Source: Cepaea nemoralis (Eukaryota; Mollusca; Gastropoda; Stylommatophora; Helicidae). Taken from it: 64,000 bases of DNA. Below are positions 1 through 9,169 of the stretch, in pieces; within the stretch, counting starts at the first letter, position 1, and each line of letters begins with the position of its first letter. The stretch is from assembly GCA_014155875.1 (NCBI GenBank), contig JACEFZ010012665.1, positions 120,001 to 184,000 of the forward strand. The letters are read 5' to 3'. The position numbers were made by a program, and so were the translations under genes. The notes under the pieces were generated by a model. The model did not search any database and was not told where the DNA came from. It saw only the letters and a list, made by a program, of their open reading frames with translations.

Positions 1-218
1 ATTGGTTACCCTCGCCTGGTTTTGCCGGCCTGTCACAGCCGTTGTCCGAGGGTGTGGAAGTGTGGCCTCTGTTGCATGCTGACAGCTACTAGGAGCTGCA
101 GGCGTGAGCTGGATGTCAGACCTGAACCAGTGGGAAATGGGCCCTGAAAAGGGCAGTGACAGCCATCCTTATCAAAGGTACTACCAACTGGGGTAGACCC
201 AAACTCGTAAAAATGGGT
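1..218. other. Unassigned intronic sequence at window start
   Basis: No gene, convincing reading frame or known repeat was recognised here. It lies upstream of a SINE that carries the large inverted-repeat element, inside what is inferred to be an NLK intron because the next host sequence downstream is an internal NLK exon. Confidence 0.4.
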
Positions 219-296
219 TGTAAATGTTGCATGTCCTGCAGGATCAATGCCAACCCCATGTTTATTTTATAGGCAATGTTACATTCAGTAGGTTGC
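219..296 (-). mobile_element. SINE-B 3' part, interrupted by the 297-6187 element
   Basis: This stretch matches the tail half of the SINE-B family, best seen at 61066-61290 (same words TTGCATATCC.., CAGTCAACCCC, ACATTCAGTAGGTTGC). The matching continuation, CATTGCTTTCTGAACGA, resumes at 6193 after the large element. The SINE is therefore the insertion target, and the word GTTGC is present on both sides (292-296 and 6188-6192). Confidence 0.7.
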
Positions 297-928
297 TGCC
301 ACATGGCGTTTAGACATAATGACGTCATCGGAATGGGCGGTGGAAAATCAGATACGGAGTTTCCCATTCAGACACTAAAGTGGATGTCAACAGAGGAATC
401 CAAGGAGAATGTGGAGAACGTCAGAACACGGCAACGGGAGACGCTGTGACTTTATGATACGAACAAGATGTTTTTTCTGAAGGCTCGATGTGAAGGTGAC
501 ACCTGGAGGCGGTAATTTCGTGATGAAGCAGCTGGGAGTCCGGAGAGGAATGTATTAAAGACAACACAACAGTAGAAAGACCGGGTGCGGATACCTAGAC
601 TTTTATTTAATCAGTTGAACTGAGGATTTGGATAATTAAGCCTCAAGGGCAGCGAGCTGGACTTAGAGCTCGTAGGTAGATGTTATTTAAGTGAGCGCCG
701 ATCCTGCGTATAGGGATCAGCTCACGTTTCTACAAGAGCATATACTTTGTCCTGCGGCGGAATAAACGTACGTCTTTCGCTTGCTCGATTTGAGTCTGCT
801 ATATGTTCATGATCCTGTTGGTAAGATAGAACATGTTTTGTTGTTCTGATCTGTTCTTGACGAGTTCAATTTGAGTTGCTTTAAGTGTACGGTCCCGTGG
901 GATTTAGAGGACAGGCACTTCAAGACAC
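297..928 (+). repeat. Left terminal repeat (LTR-like), inverted
   Basis: 632 bp, the reverse complement of 5556-6187 with few differences. It begins TGCCACATGG and the homology ends at CAAGACAC. An AATAAA lies at about 761-766. Beyond 928 the sequence (ATAGCAGTG..) has no primer-binding-like motif, unlike the right arm. Read on the minus strand of the element, this copy is in the wrong orientation for a 3' LTR. Confidence 0.75.
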
Positions 929-1916
929 ATAGCAGTGTAAACACAATGACTTTTATCTCGACCGCTATGTCGTAAATCTTAATCTTATCCAACGGGTAGG
1001 TAGGGGACTAGTATTATGACATCATAATTTTAGGCGTACTCGGAATTAAGTAATAATAACTAATGATCAATGATCAAAATATAACTATACTAACATAGTA
1101 TTTAATCTAACTACGTTAACTAATCAACTATTATCACAATTCATTAAATTAAATTCTATATACACACAATAATATTATACAATGTTCAATTCATATCACA
1201 ATACGTGTTCACCAGTTTTCCTTTACAGTAGTTACCCCTAGTCACAAACCATCCAAGTGAAAACTCGATACAGGAGAAAACCCACACAAGTCAAAGTTCC
1301 CAAAGTTCTCCATGCCTCAACGGTTCCTCCTCACGTAAATTTCTTATCATCCTGTCAAAATCACATATTGACAGAAGTATCCAACTATTTAAACTAGCTA
1401 TTTGCATTAATAATATGTAATTGTTGATCTGTGTGTGTATTGCCAGTAAATTCGGTGCTATCTAACACATATTTCCAAACACTCTATGAACAAACAACTA
1501 TAATAAACTAGGATTGAATAAATTGAATAAAATATTTATATTTATAGTTGATTTAAAATATCGGCAAGATTATAATTGAGTTGTAGCTCTTACAGTTTTG
1601 TGAAGAATCATATCTCACAGATTCAAGATTTCTAAGATAATAAATCAGAAATATAATAAATATTTAAATCAAATACTCTTCATAAAATTATTAAGTTCTC
1701 TAATAACGATATAGTTACGAACAATTATATGTAGAATAGAGAACCAACATATTTTCACACACTTAAGTGAAGAAAAATAGTGAGAATAATTCTGACAAAT
1801 ATAACCTTACACAGTGACATCTGGTATAACTAAGTAATAAGACCCTAATGTGTCTGTAGTGTACTATGTGTTGATATGAACCTAACACTTTCACATTCAT
1901 CCCATTTTATTTTTCT
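929..1916. other. AT-rich interior of the inverted-LTR element
   Basis: No supported gene. The sequence is strongly AT-rich with scattered stops in all frames. A short purine run (GGGTAGGTAGGGGA, near 995-1010) is on the + strand, which would fit a polypurine tract for the left repeat only if that end of the element has been inverted. Confidence 0.4.
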
Positions 1917-2543
1917 TTATTGTTTTCTTTTATTCTTCCTTTCATTTAATTTCTTTCTTTCTTTCTTTCTTTCAAATCTGTAGAATCTCTCTTCTGCACT
2001 CATGCCAATATTTGTACATTGTAACTTTGTTGATTGGAACAATGTAATTGTTTTCAGTCTTGTGTATCTTCTTTTAATTTGTGAATGGATAATTGTAATG
2101 CCGCACGCAACGTATTTCTTTGATTGTGTGTATCTGTTAGTGCCACACTTCTTGACTTCTGTGCGTATGTATGTAATCCATTTCTTGCCTTTTGTGTGTA
2201 TATTTGTGCTATGCTTCTTCACTTCTGTGTGCATGTTTATGATATGCGTTTTTGTTTGTATGAACCCGTTTACACTATGTTTCCTCGCTTGTTGTGCATG
2301 TAACTTTTGTGTGTAACAACCAATGCGTGTAACTTTTGGTTTCTTTTTTGAATGTTTCAAAAATATGTCATTTACCGACAAATAATCTAGTTTGCCTTGG
2401 TTTTGAGTATCAGTTATTTCTTCATGTTTGGGTTCGTTGACTTTGTGTAAATCTTGGCATTTGCAATTAATTACCGTTATGCTATCACTCAGTAGCATTG
2501 TATCATGCATGTCTACCGTTGATGTACCCTGTGCTATTTGCAT
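1917..2543 (-). CDS. Basic repetitive open frame in the inverted-LTR element
   Basis: A 208-codon frame downstream of the Gag-like frame and separated from it by a (GAA)n tract. It is rich in Lys, His and Thr and carries an imperfect motif of about 13 residues (like IHTEVKKHSTN), coded by a decayed tandem repeat at about 2100-2300. It ends in a Lys/Arg run. No family is recognised. It may be a downstream part of the same retroelement protein or a chance frame through repeat DNA. Confidence 0.3.
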   Translation of the reverse strand: MQIAQGTSTVDMHDTMLLSDSITVINCKCQDLHKVNEPKHEEITDTQNQGKLDYLSVNDIFLKHSKKKPKVTRIGCYTQKLHAQQARKHSVNGFIQTKTHIINMHTEVKKHSTNIHTKGKKWITYIRTEVKKCGTNRYTQSKKYVACGITIIHSQIKRRYTRLKTITLFQSTKLQCTNIGMSAEERFYRFERKKERKKLNERKNKRKQ

Positions 2544-2544
2544 C

Positions 2545-2648
2545 TTTCTTCTTCTTCTTCTTCTTCTTCTTCTTCTTCTTCTTCTTCTTCTTCTTCTTCT
2601 TCTTCTTCTTCTTCTTCTTCTTCTTCTTCTTCTTCTTCTTCTTCTTCT
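2545..2648. repeat. (CTT)n microsatellite
   Basis: About 35 perfect CTT units. Read on the minus strand it would encode Arg, Glu or Lys homopolymer between the Gag-like frame and the following basic frame. Frames that cross it on the plus strand are leucine or phenylalanine runs and are not genes. Confidence 0.95.
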
Positions 2649-2687
2649 GTTGTTTCAATTTGGGCATTTGTACTTGTAAGTGTTTCG

Positions 2688-3278
2688 TTAGACTTGTGTT
2701 CTATAGTTCCTTTCTGAACGAAATCTCTGGCTGATTGGTTCTTTCACTACTGTAGCACATACTTTACTTGTGTGATTACTTTCATACATTTGTCTTATAC
2801 GCTCTTTCCACATTGCTTCCTTTGTAATATTCTCATTTTGAAGTGCGAGTCGTTTTTGATTGATTTCTGCCTCTCCAGTTATCCGCCTTTCTTCCATCTC
2901 TCTCTTCATTGCAGATATCTTTTCACGTTGCAACGTTAATTCTTTTTCTCTAGACTCTATTCGTTCGCGTTGCAAGGCTACCCTCTTTTCATGTTCCAGT
3001 GCCTTTAACTCTGCGACTGCGGTTATCTGTCTTGCCGTTAACTCTTTTCTTATTCCAGCTATCTCATTCTGCTTGATAGCCATCTCTAGTGCCCATTTCT
3101 TTTGTCGTTCTTGTCGTTCACGCGTAGCTTGAAGTTGCTCTGTTGCATGTTTTTCTCGTTTTCCCATCCACTCACGTGCGGTTTGAGCTCTGAATTCTTG
3201 CAGCACCCAATTCCTAAGGTCCGCACCAGCTAAACCATTCTTCTCACCCAACTCCGTGAAATATTGTAGTGTCGACAT
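2688..3278 (-). CDS. Gag-like coiled-coil protein of the LTR element
   Basis: A 196-codon frame starting MSTLQYFTELGEKNGLAG. The first 40 residues look like the short helical N-terminus of Ty3/gypsy-type Gag proteins that carry a long charged coiled coil. The middle (about residues 45-165) is a Glu/Lys/Arg/Gln-rich heptad region with repeats such as LQRERIESREKELTLQREK. It is the same architecture as the Gag of the Gmr1-like element at 58.7-59.3 kb in this window, though not the same sequence. No zinc knuckle or protease is visible. Its start lies about 2.3 kb from the right LTR, a long leader, so sequence may be missing or rearranged between them. The call rests on architecture and context, not on a motif with catalytic residues. 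Confidence 0.55.
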   Translation of the reverse strand: MSTLQYFTELGEKNGLAGADLRNWVLQEFRAQTAREWMGKREKHATEQLQATRERQERQKKWALEMAIKQNEIAGIRKELTARQITAVAELKALEHEKRVALQRERIESREKELTLQREKISAMKREMEERRITGEAEINQKRLALQNENITKEAMWKERIRQMYESNHTSKVCATVVKEPISQRFRSERNYRTQV

Positions 3279-5535
3279 GTTGTCCTACCTGTACAATAAT
3301 CTAGCTGACAAATGATAGGACAATGCAAAAATGTAAATATGTTTGATTCAGATAAGAATCAATATAACAACTGTTGAACGACATGTGAACTGTAACTCAA
3401 CAGCACTGTAAACTTGAACAATAAAGAAATTCAGTAACTTCTTGCTATCTATATATCTGAAGTGTTATTATCTGTAAATAACAGAAAATAATATAAGAAA
3501 TATATTCAGTATAAAGAATATATAATACTAGACAGTCAACAATGACAGAAGACGACTGACGAGTGCCGTAATTCGATATTTTCTTTCATAAAATAGCCCT
3601 TTTATAAAAATTACTACTATACTTAATCCCAGACAAAATTTATGTGTTGACACCCACAATATTCAAGTGTCCTTGCTTAATGTAGAAATGCCCTTCTAAC
3701 CGCCCACACTATCTATTTTTGAATTAATTTACTCATTATTAAATAATAGGCACCTCATTTATCAACAATAACACATTAACCAACAATAACATATACTGGC
3801 CTTTTTCAGGTTCTCGTGTCCGTAAATATAATGCTCGATAATTTACATCCTATATGTTAACGACGATATGCCAAGGGAAGGAATTGTATAAGGAAGTAGA
3901 CCGCTCCTTGCTTGTACGAAAGTACAATAAATTTGTACAAACCCGAACCAACGCGGTTCGTAACCAATTTCTGAGAAACGTGATTGGCTTGGGTGTTTTC
4001 GACGATACTTGAGTTATAGCAGCTGAATGCTGTGGGTACTGGAACGCTTAATGTCCACAATGGAGTATTCGTGAAAACGAATGGTATCACGCCCAATAAG
4101 AACAATGTCACTCCGTATAACGTTCCGATGTGTAACCGCTGAAGTGTAAAGTGAGTAGCCTCCTGACGTGTGTAGTGTATCCGTGTACAGTCAATCAGTG
4201 TCCAAACGTTACCGTTGTCCGTAGATGTCGACGTAATGAGTTAATGTTCGGTCCCGACTGACCGAGTTGAATTCTTCAAATGTAACGAAATCCTCTGTGA
4301 TTTCAAAATAGTATGTCCTCGTGTACGTGTACGTGTCGTCTTGAAGTGAGAGTTGTTGTCCGGTATGTGGGTAATGGTGTTGTAATGTCCTGGCGTCAGG
4401 GTATCAGAGTAAGAGTATATATAATAAGTCCTGACGTGATATCTAACGTGTAGCGACCAATTGAATGTCACACCTAAACTTCCTTGAGAGATGACAATCT
4501 ATGTGGCGAAGGTAATCTTCATGGTAGTGTATAGCATCCTCCAACATCCGACGTCAGCAAGTTTTCAGACATGTACAATAAATAATGTCTATAGACGTAT
4601 CGAATGTCCTTTGCGCCGATAGTGAATTTATGACAGAGTGTCGGCATCAAATATAATCGTGTGTGGTGTCAAAATCTTTGGCGTTTTAAACAACCAAGTC
4701 AAAACTGTTAGTAATGTTCGTAAAATAACGAATGTCTTTCTGATAGAGTAAACTATACTTGCAGATCGGTAGTACACTCCATCCTATGTGGAACAGTCCA
4801 ACGATAAATGTGATAATAATCTTGAATCATGACGAACTTCATAAATTCCGCAGATTGTTTAGCATAAAGTCACTTTTGAGCAGTTGCAATCAAATTCGTG
4901 AGCAACTCATCAATTCTCGAATGTACAGTGTCCATTGCTGTGTTATCGTACAATATTGTGGTGTACACTTGTGGCAGTGCAGTGTTTCTTTAGATCTTAT
5001 GGCCTACTCACATCGACATAATTCCTTTTCAATGTCGACCATGGTTTCGATTGTTTTCGCATATCTCTTATGTAACCACCATCTTCTTTTCTCACGTAGA
5101 CTTATAGTTGTAACTGTATATTCTTTAAATAAATAATGTTCTTAAATAAGTTACATTATTACTCAATGTTCGTTATTTCTAATATTTCATAGCGCTGTGG
5201 TGTGTTCAATAAGGTGGAATGTTTTTGCGCATCTGGTGCAAACTTGATATGCTTAATAGATCGTACTTCTTGAACATGATTGAGTTATTATGTATTAATT
5301 GTGTACGTACTTACAGTTTTTATGATGTTTTAATTTCACCTGTTGATATTACTTTATCACACAATGCTCTTTCCCTTCATTTATTTCGGCTGTTGTTCCG
5401 GCATTTTTATGACGCGGATTTTCATGTGCTCCTTCTTTCTTTCTGTGTAGCGCGGTGTGGAATGTGCCGCTGGCGCGTAATTTCTTTTATGATCAGCTAT
5501 GGAAATTGGTGGGGAATCTGTGTTGACAAACAAAC
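3279..5535. other. Interior of inverted-LTR element, no supported gene
   Basis: AT-rich sequence between the right LTR and the Gag-like frame. Short frames exist on both strands, but none has a recognisable motif, biased composition or neighbour that supports it. Confidence 0.4.
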
Positions 5536-5536
5536 A

Positions 5537-5553
5537 GTCCAGAGACGACCCCC
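5537..5553 (-). promoter_or_regulatory. Candidate primer-binding site
   Basis: Immediately inside the right LTR, the minus strand reads TTGGGGGTCGTCTCTGG. This resembles the tRNA-Pro type retroviral primer site (TGGGGG.TCGTC). The same G-run motif follows the LTR of the Gmr1-like element near 60000. It indicates minus-strand transcription from the right LTR. Confidence 0.45.
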
Positions 5554-5555
5554 AA

Positions 5556-6187
5556 GTGTCTTGAAGTGCCTGTCCTCTAAATCCCACGGGACCGTACACT
5601 TAAAGCAACTCAAATTGAACTCGTCAAGAACAGATCAGAACAACAAAACATGTTCTATCTTACCAACAGGATCATGAACATATGGCAGACTCAAATCGAG
5701 CAAGCGAAAGACGTACGTTTATTCCGCCGCAGGACAAAGTATATACTCTTGTAGAAACGTGAGCTGATCCCTATACGCAGGATCGGCAGCTCACTTAAAT
5801 AACATCTACCTACGAGCTCTAAGTCCAGCTCGCTGCCCTTGAGGCTTAATTATCCAAATCCTCAGTTCAACTGATTAAATAAAAGTCTAGGTATCCGCAC
5901 CCGGTCTTTCTACTGTTGTGTTGTCTTTAATACATTCCTCTCCGGACTCCCAGCTGCTTCATCACGAAATTACCGCCTCCAGGTGTCACCTTCACATCGA
6001 GCCTTCAGAAAAACATCTTGTTCGTATCCCAAAGTCACAGCGTCTCCCGTTGCCGTGTTCTGACGTTCTCCACATTCTCCTTGGATTCCTCTGTTGACAT
6101 CCACTTTAGTGTCTGAATGGGAAACTCCGTATCTGATTTTCCACCGCCCATTCCGATGACGTCATTATGTCTAAACGCCATGTGGCA
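5556..6187 (-). repeat. Right terminal repeat (putative 5' LTR)
   Basis: 632 bp, the reverse complement of 297-928. In minus-strand orientation it starts TGCCACATGG, carries an AATAAA, and ends CAAGACAC followed by the primer-binding-like motif. It is the arm in the expected orientation for the Gag-like frame. Confidence 0.75.
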
Positions 6188-6192
6188 GTTGC

Positions 6193-6478
6193 CATTGCTT
6201 TCTGAACGAGAAGTCCACGTTGAAGTCCAACTGACTAGTAGCACTGGACTGGATTTTGCGCATGTGGTTAGCTTTCCCTATCACCAGTGTCCCTCACCAT
6301 CATGCGAACTTACTCTGACTTCAGAGGTACTTGTAATTTTCATAGAGAAGTCAAGATTCAAGTTCAGCTGACCGGTGTAAGGGTTCAACCCGCTACCTGA
6401 GCATCAACACACCGGATGTTTAAGAACTAGTGCTCGTATCTATTCGGCCATGCTGACGTCAGTAGACATGGAGGTTTA
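6193..6478 (-). mobile_element. SINE-B remnant followed by SINE-A (minus)
   Basis: 6193-6215 completes the interrupted SINE-B word. From about 6240 the sequence is SINE-A read backwards: GCTTTCCCTATCACCAGTGTCCC and then GGGTTCAACCCGCTACC (B-box complement) and ATTCGGCCATGCTGAC (A-box complement). It matches the copies at 37493-37797 and 61429-61703. Confidence 0.7.
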
Positions 6479-6559
6479 GAAGGATTTACCTTCTCCTCTT
6501 CTGTTGTCTGGTTTGTTCTCGTCTGTTTTCACACACACACAACCATTTTGTGTTCACAG

Positions 6560-6748
6560 CTGGATAAAATCACAGAGATCTTGGGCACTCCATCTTACGA
6601 AGACATGCCCACAGCTTGCCAGGGCGCCAGGGACTACATCCGGTCACGACCTCACAAGCCAGCGGCACTGAACCAGTTCTACTCATTGTCAGAGCAGGCC
6701 ACCCACGAAGCTGTGCATCTACTATGTAGGATGCTAGTATTAAACCCA
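6560..6748 (+). CDS. NLK: Nemo-like kinase, exon for kinase subdomains X-XI
   Basis: 63 codons in phase 0 between an acceptor (TGTGTTCACAG) and a donor (CCCA|GTAAGT). The translation begins LDKITEILGTPSYEDM and ends ATHEAVHLLCRMLVLNP, the part of the MAPK-like fold just before the subdomain XI arginine. The 63-residue length equals the corresponding stretch of vertebrate NLK (about residues 350-412 of 527). NLK is a proline-directed Ser/Thr kinase that acts in the nucleus and cytoplasm downstream of TAK1 and phosphorylates TCF/LEF in Wnt signalling. The catalytic loop and upstream exons must lie left of the window. The exon end, with its splice donor, is the founder of the 40-bp array that follows. 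Confidence 0.93.
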
Positions 6749-7310
6749 GTAAGTGCATCTACTATGTAGAATGGTAGTATTAAACCCAGTAAGTGCATCT
6801 ACTATGTAGAATGCTAGTATTAAACCCAGTAAGTACATCTACTATGTAGGATGCTAGTATTAAACCCAGTAAGTGCATCTACTATGTAGAATGGTAGTAT
6901 TAAACCCAGTAAGTGCATCAGCTATGTAGGATGCTAGTATTAAACCCAGTAAGTGCATCTACTATGTAGGATGCTAGTATTAAACCCAGTAAGTGCATCT
7001 ACTATATAGAATGCTAGTATTAAACCCAGTAAATGCATCTACTATATAAAATGCTAGTATTAAACCCAGTAAGTGCATCTACTATGTAGGATGCTAGTAT
7101 TAAACCCAGTAAGTGCATCTACTATGTAGGATGCTAGTATTAAACCCAGTAAGTGCATCTACTATATAGAATGCTAGTATTAAACCCAGTAAGTGCATCT
7201 ACTATGTAGAATGCTAGTATTAAACCCAGTAAGTGCATCAGCTATGTAGCATGCTAGTATTAAACCCAGTATGTGCATCTACTATGTAGGATGCTAGTAT
7301 TAAACCCAGC
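6713..7310 (+). repeat. 15-copy, 40-bp array of the NLK exon end and splice donor
   Basis: The unit runs from GTGCATCTAC to TTAAACCCAGTAA. The first unit is the genuine exon end coding VHLLCRMLVLNP plus the donor. The exon-end word TAAACCCA recurs every 40 bp, first at 6741 and last at 7301. Thirteen of the following 14 copies keep CCCA|GT, and most of those keep GTAAGT; the last has GC. Because 40 is not a multiple of three and each unit has an in-frame stop one unit later, reading past the first donor would truncate the protein. Confidence 0.95.
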
Positions 7311-7315
7311 AAGTT

Positions 7316-7678
7316 CTCCAATAAAAGAAATATAATGAGGAAAAATTGGAGGTGGTGGAGAATTTTGAATATCTTGGATTATTAATTGCCAACAATAGTG
7401 ACGCAATGAAAGAAATTAAAAGACAATTATCTATTTCTGTTCAAAATCTAAAAGAACTGAATAAATTGTGTCTTGGGACAGATAGACTTACAAAAATTAG
7501 ATTTTTAAGAGTATGCCTGGGAAGAGAGGAAGAGGAAGGTCAAAGTTGGATGCAGGATGTGACCGATGATCTCCAGATGAGTGTATCGGAGCGGGACATC
7601 TTGCATACAACCAAGAAGTTTTCCGGAAGGTTGTTACGTCAGCGAGGTTCTGCAAAGGACATGCTACTGAATGAATGA
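7316..7678 (+). pseudogene. LINE reverse-transcriptase C-terminal fragment
   Basis: The translation contains VENFEYLGLLIANNSDAMKE and a following helix-rich segment (IKRQLSISVQNLKELNKL). This is the region after the RT thumb in non-LTR elements. It is then joined directly to the element's C-terminal end (WMQDVTDDLQMSVSE, with the shifted-frame continuation ARFCKGHATE). The middle part is deleted. The same C-terminus occurs at 44341-44635. Confidence 0.75.
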
Positions 7679-7720
7679 AGTTCTCCTTGTGAAACTCTAT
7701 TTGTTCTTTGTCTTTTGGTG

Positions 7721-7840
7721 TGATGCCTGGTCTTGGGTAGACATGGATCATGACATCCCAATCCTCTCTGTCATGTGATGTGATGCCTGGTCTTGGGTAG
7801 ACATGGATCATGACATCCCAATCCTCTCTGTCATGTGATG
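7721..7840. repeat. Perfect 60-bp tandem duplication
   Basis: 7721-7780 and 7781-7840 are identical (TGATGCCTGGTCTTGGGTAG...). This is a recent local duplication in the NLK intron. Confidence 0.95.
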
Positions 7841-8029
7841 TGATGTTTTAATGAAGTTCATGCTGCTGATATTATTATTTGTTGGACATCTCTTTATGCT
7901 TTCCTCATACAATATTCTACGTTGTCCTCAGTATTTTTTGCTCAGTATTACCCTGCGATAGTCCAGTCTGTGAGTGAGGAAGGGAGGGAGTTAGTTATCT
8001 GTTGTGGCGTCATCCTTGTGTTCAGCTTA

Positions 8030-8640
8030 GTCATTTCTGTATACAAAACACTAGTCATTTCTGTATAAAAAAAACTGTTCAGCTTAGTAATTTCTGTATA
8101 CAAAACACTAGAAATGTCTGCATACAAAACACTAGAAATGTCTGTATACAAAACACTAGTCATTTCTGTATAAAAACACTAGAAATGTCTGTCTACAAAA
8201 CACTAGACATGTCTGTATACAAAACACCAGTCATTTCTGTATACAAAACACCAGTCATTTCTGTATAGAAAACACCAGTCATTCCTGTATAGAAAACACC
8301 AGTCATTCCTGTATACAAAACACCAGTCATTTCTGTATACAAAACACCAGTCATTTCTGTATACAAAACACCAGTCATTTCTGTATACAAAACACTAGAA
8401 ACGTCTGTATACAAAACACCAGTCATTTCTGTATACAAAACACCAGTCATTTCTGTATACAAAACAGTAGTAATTTCTGTATACAAAACACTAGTAATTT
8501 CTTTATGCAAAACACTAGAAATGTCTGTATTCAAAACACTAGGAATGTCTGTATACAAAACACTAGTCATTTCTAAATACAAAACACTAGTCATTTCTAA
8601 ATACAAAACGAGTAATTTCTATATACAAAACACTGTGTTC
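8030..8640. repeat. 24-bp minisatellite in NLK intron
   Basis: About 25 imperfect copies of a unit like TCTGTATACAAAACACCAGT plus CATT. The period is a multiple of three, so both strands show long artificial frames with an 8-residue repeat (SVYKTPVI / TEMTGVLY). The array ends about 45 bp before the acceptor of the next NLK exon. Confidence 0.95.
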
Positions 8641-8682
8641 CACCCAGTCAACTCAACAGACATGCACATCTTTCTTCCCCAG

Positions 8683-8881
8683 AACAAAAGAATCACAGCG
8701 GCCGATGCTCTGACACATCCCTACCTGGACGAGGGTCGACTGAGGTTCCACTCGTGCATGTGCACCTGCTGCACACCCGGCACGCAAGGCAGGAACTTCT
8801 GTGCCGATCTGGAGCCCGAGTGCACAATCCCATTTGATTTCCTGTTTGAGAAGTCTTTAACCTCAGTGTCCAGGTTGAAAG
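8683..8881 (+). CDS. NLK: Nemo-like kinase, exon for subdomain XI and start of tail
   Basis: The exon starts after TTTCTTCCCCAG in phase 0 and ends AAAG|GTAGTA in phase 1. Its 66 complete codons read NKRITAADALTHPYLDEGRL, then a Cys-rich patch (CMCTCC), and end LFEKSLTSVSRLK. The KRI..ALtHPYL motif with its Arg is the end of the kinase domain, and the CMC.CC patch is characteristic of NLK. The length matches vertebrate residues about 413-478 exactly. Codons join seamlessly to the exon at 6560-6748. The last 44 bp around the donor are duplicated at 11006-11049 on the far side of a LINE insertion, so two competing exon ends exist. Confidence 0.93.
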
Positions 8882-8884
8882 GTA

Positions 8885-9150
8885 GTAGAAACATTTCTTC
8901 TGTTTGTGTATTTTAACTGATTCTAGTACCTTGCAGTGTCGAGGTGAAGTATAAACAGCAGGTGAGTGCCCATTTATGGGTTTCATGTATCAGGATTCCC
9001 ATGGACTTTTAAAATTCCTCTGTCCATCGTTTGCGTGGTTGGTCTTTTCTTCTGCTTCCATCTGGTCTGTACATCATTGCTTTTTGTGTTATACTGTTAG
9101 TTGGTAATCTACTTGTATGGCCAAACCATTTGACTTGCTGCCTTCTAATA
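8885..9150 (-). mobile_element. LINE 3' part (minus), inserted at the NLK exon end
   Basis: Read on the minus strand this gives the C-terminal part of a non-LTR element (QVKWFGH-type motif, then a basic GR.R.R stretch) and its 3' end (CGAGGTGAAGTATAAACAGC... in plus orientation). It is the same as 38060-38305. It continues at 10691 after a nested insertion. The LINE is flanked by a 44-bp duplicated target (8841-8884 and 11006-11049). Confidence 0.8.
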
Positions 9151-9169
9151 AAATCTAACGCTTACATAA

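Larger units (their letters stand above)
297..6187 (-). mobile_element. LTR-type element with inverted terminal repeats (5.9 kb)
   Basis: The element starts TGCCACATGGCG and ends CGCCATGTGGCA and is flanked by the 5-bp duplication GTTGC inside a SINE. Its two 632-bp termini (297-928 and 5556-6187) are near-identical but in opposite orientation. TG..CA ends with a 5-bp duplication are the signature of a retroviral-type integrase. On the minus strand a primer-binding-like motif follows the right repeat, and a Gag-like coiled-coil frame lies at 3278-2688. No reverse transcriptase, integrase or transposase frame is visible, so it looks non-autonomous. A normal LTR element has direct, not inverted, repeats. 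DIRS elements have inverted repeats but make no such duplication; Polintons are larger with 6-bp duplications. The class is therefore open. Confidence 0.75.

Noticed and set aside
5219..5677. 152-codon frame with start codon
   Set aside because: It spans unique interior and the terminal repeat of the LTR-type element, and its end mirrors the frame at 807-992 only because the repeats are inverted.
297..6187. Polinton/Maverick element (long inverted repeats)
   Set aside because: Too short, TG..CA ends, 5-bp rather than 6-bp duplication, and no polymerase, ATPase or capsid genes.
8938..8965. Small exon between TAGTACCTTGCAG and CAGCAG|GTGAGT that could supply the missing NLK residues
   Set aside because: The same sequence occurs at 38240-38292 as a LINE 3' end, so it is not host coding.
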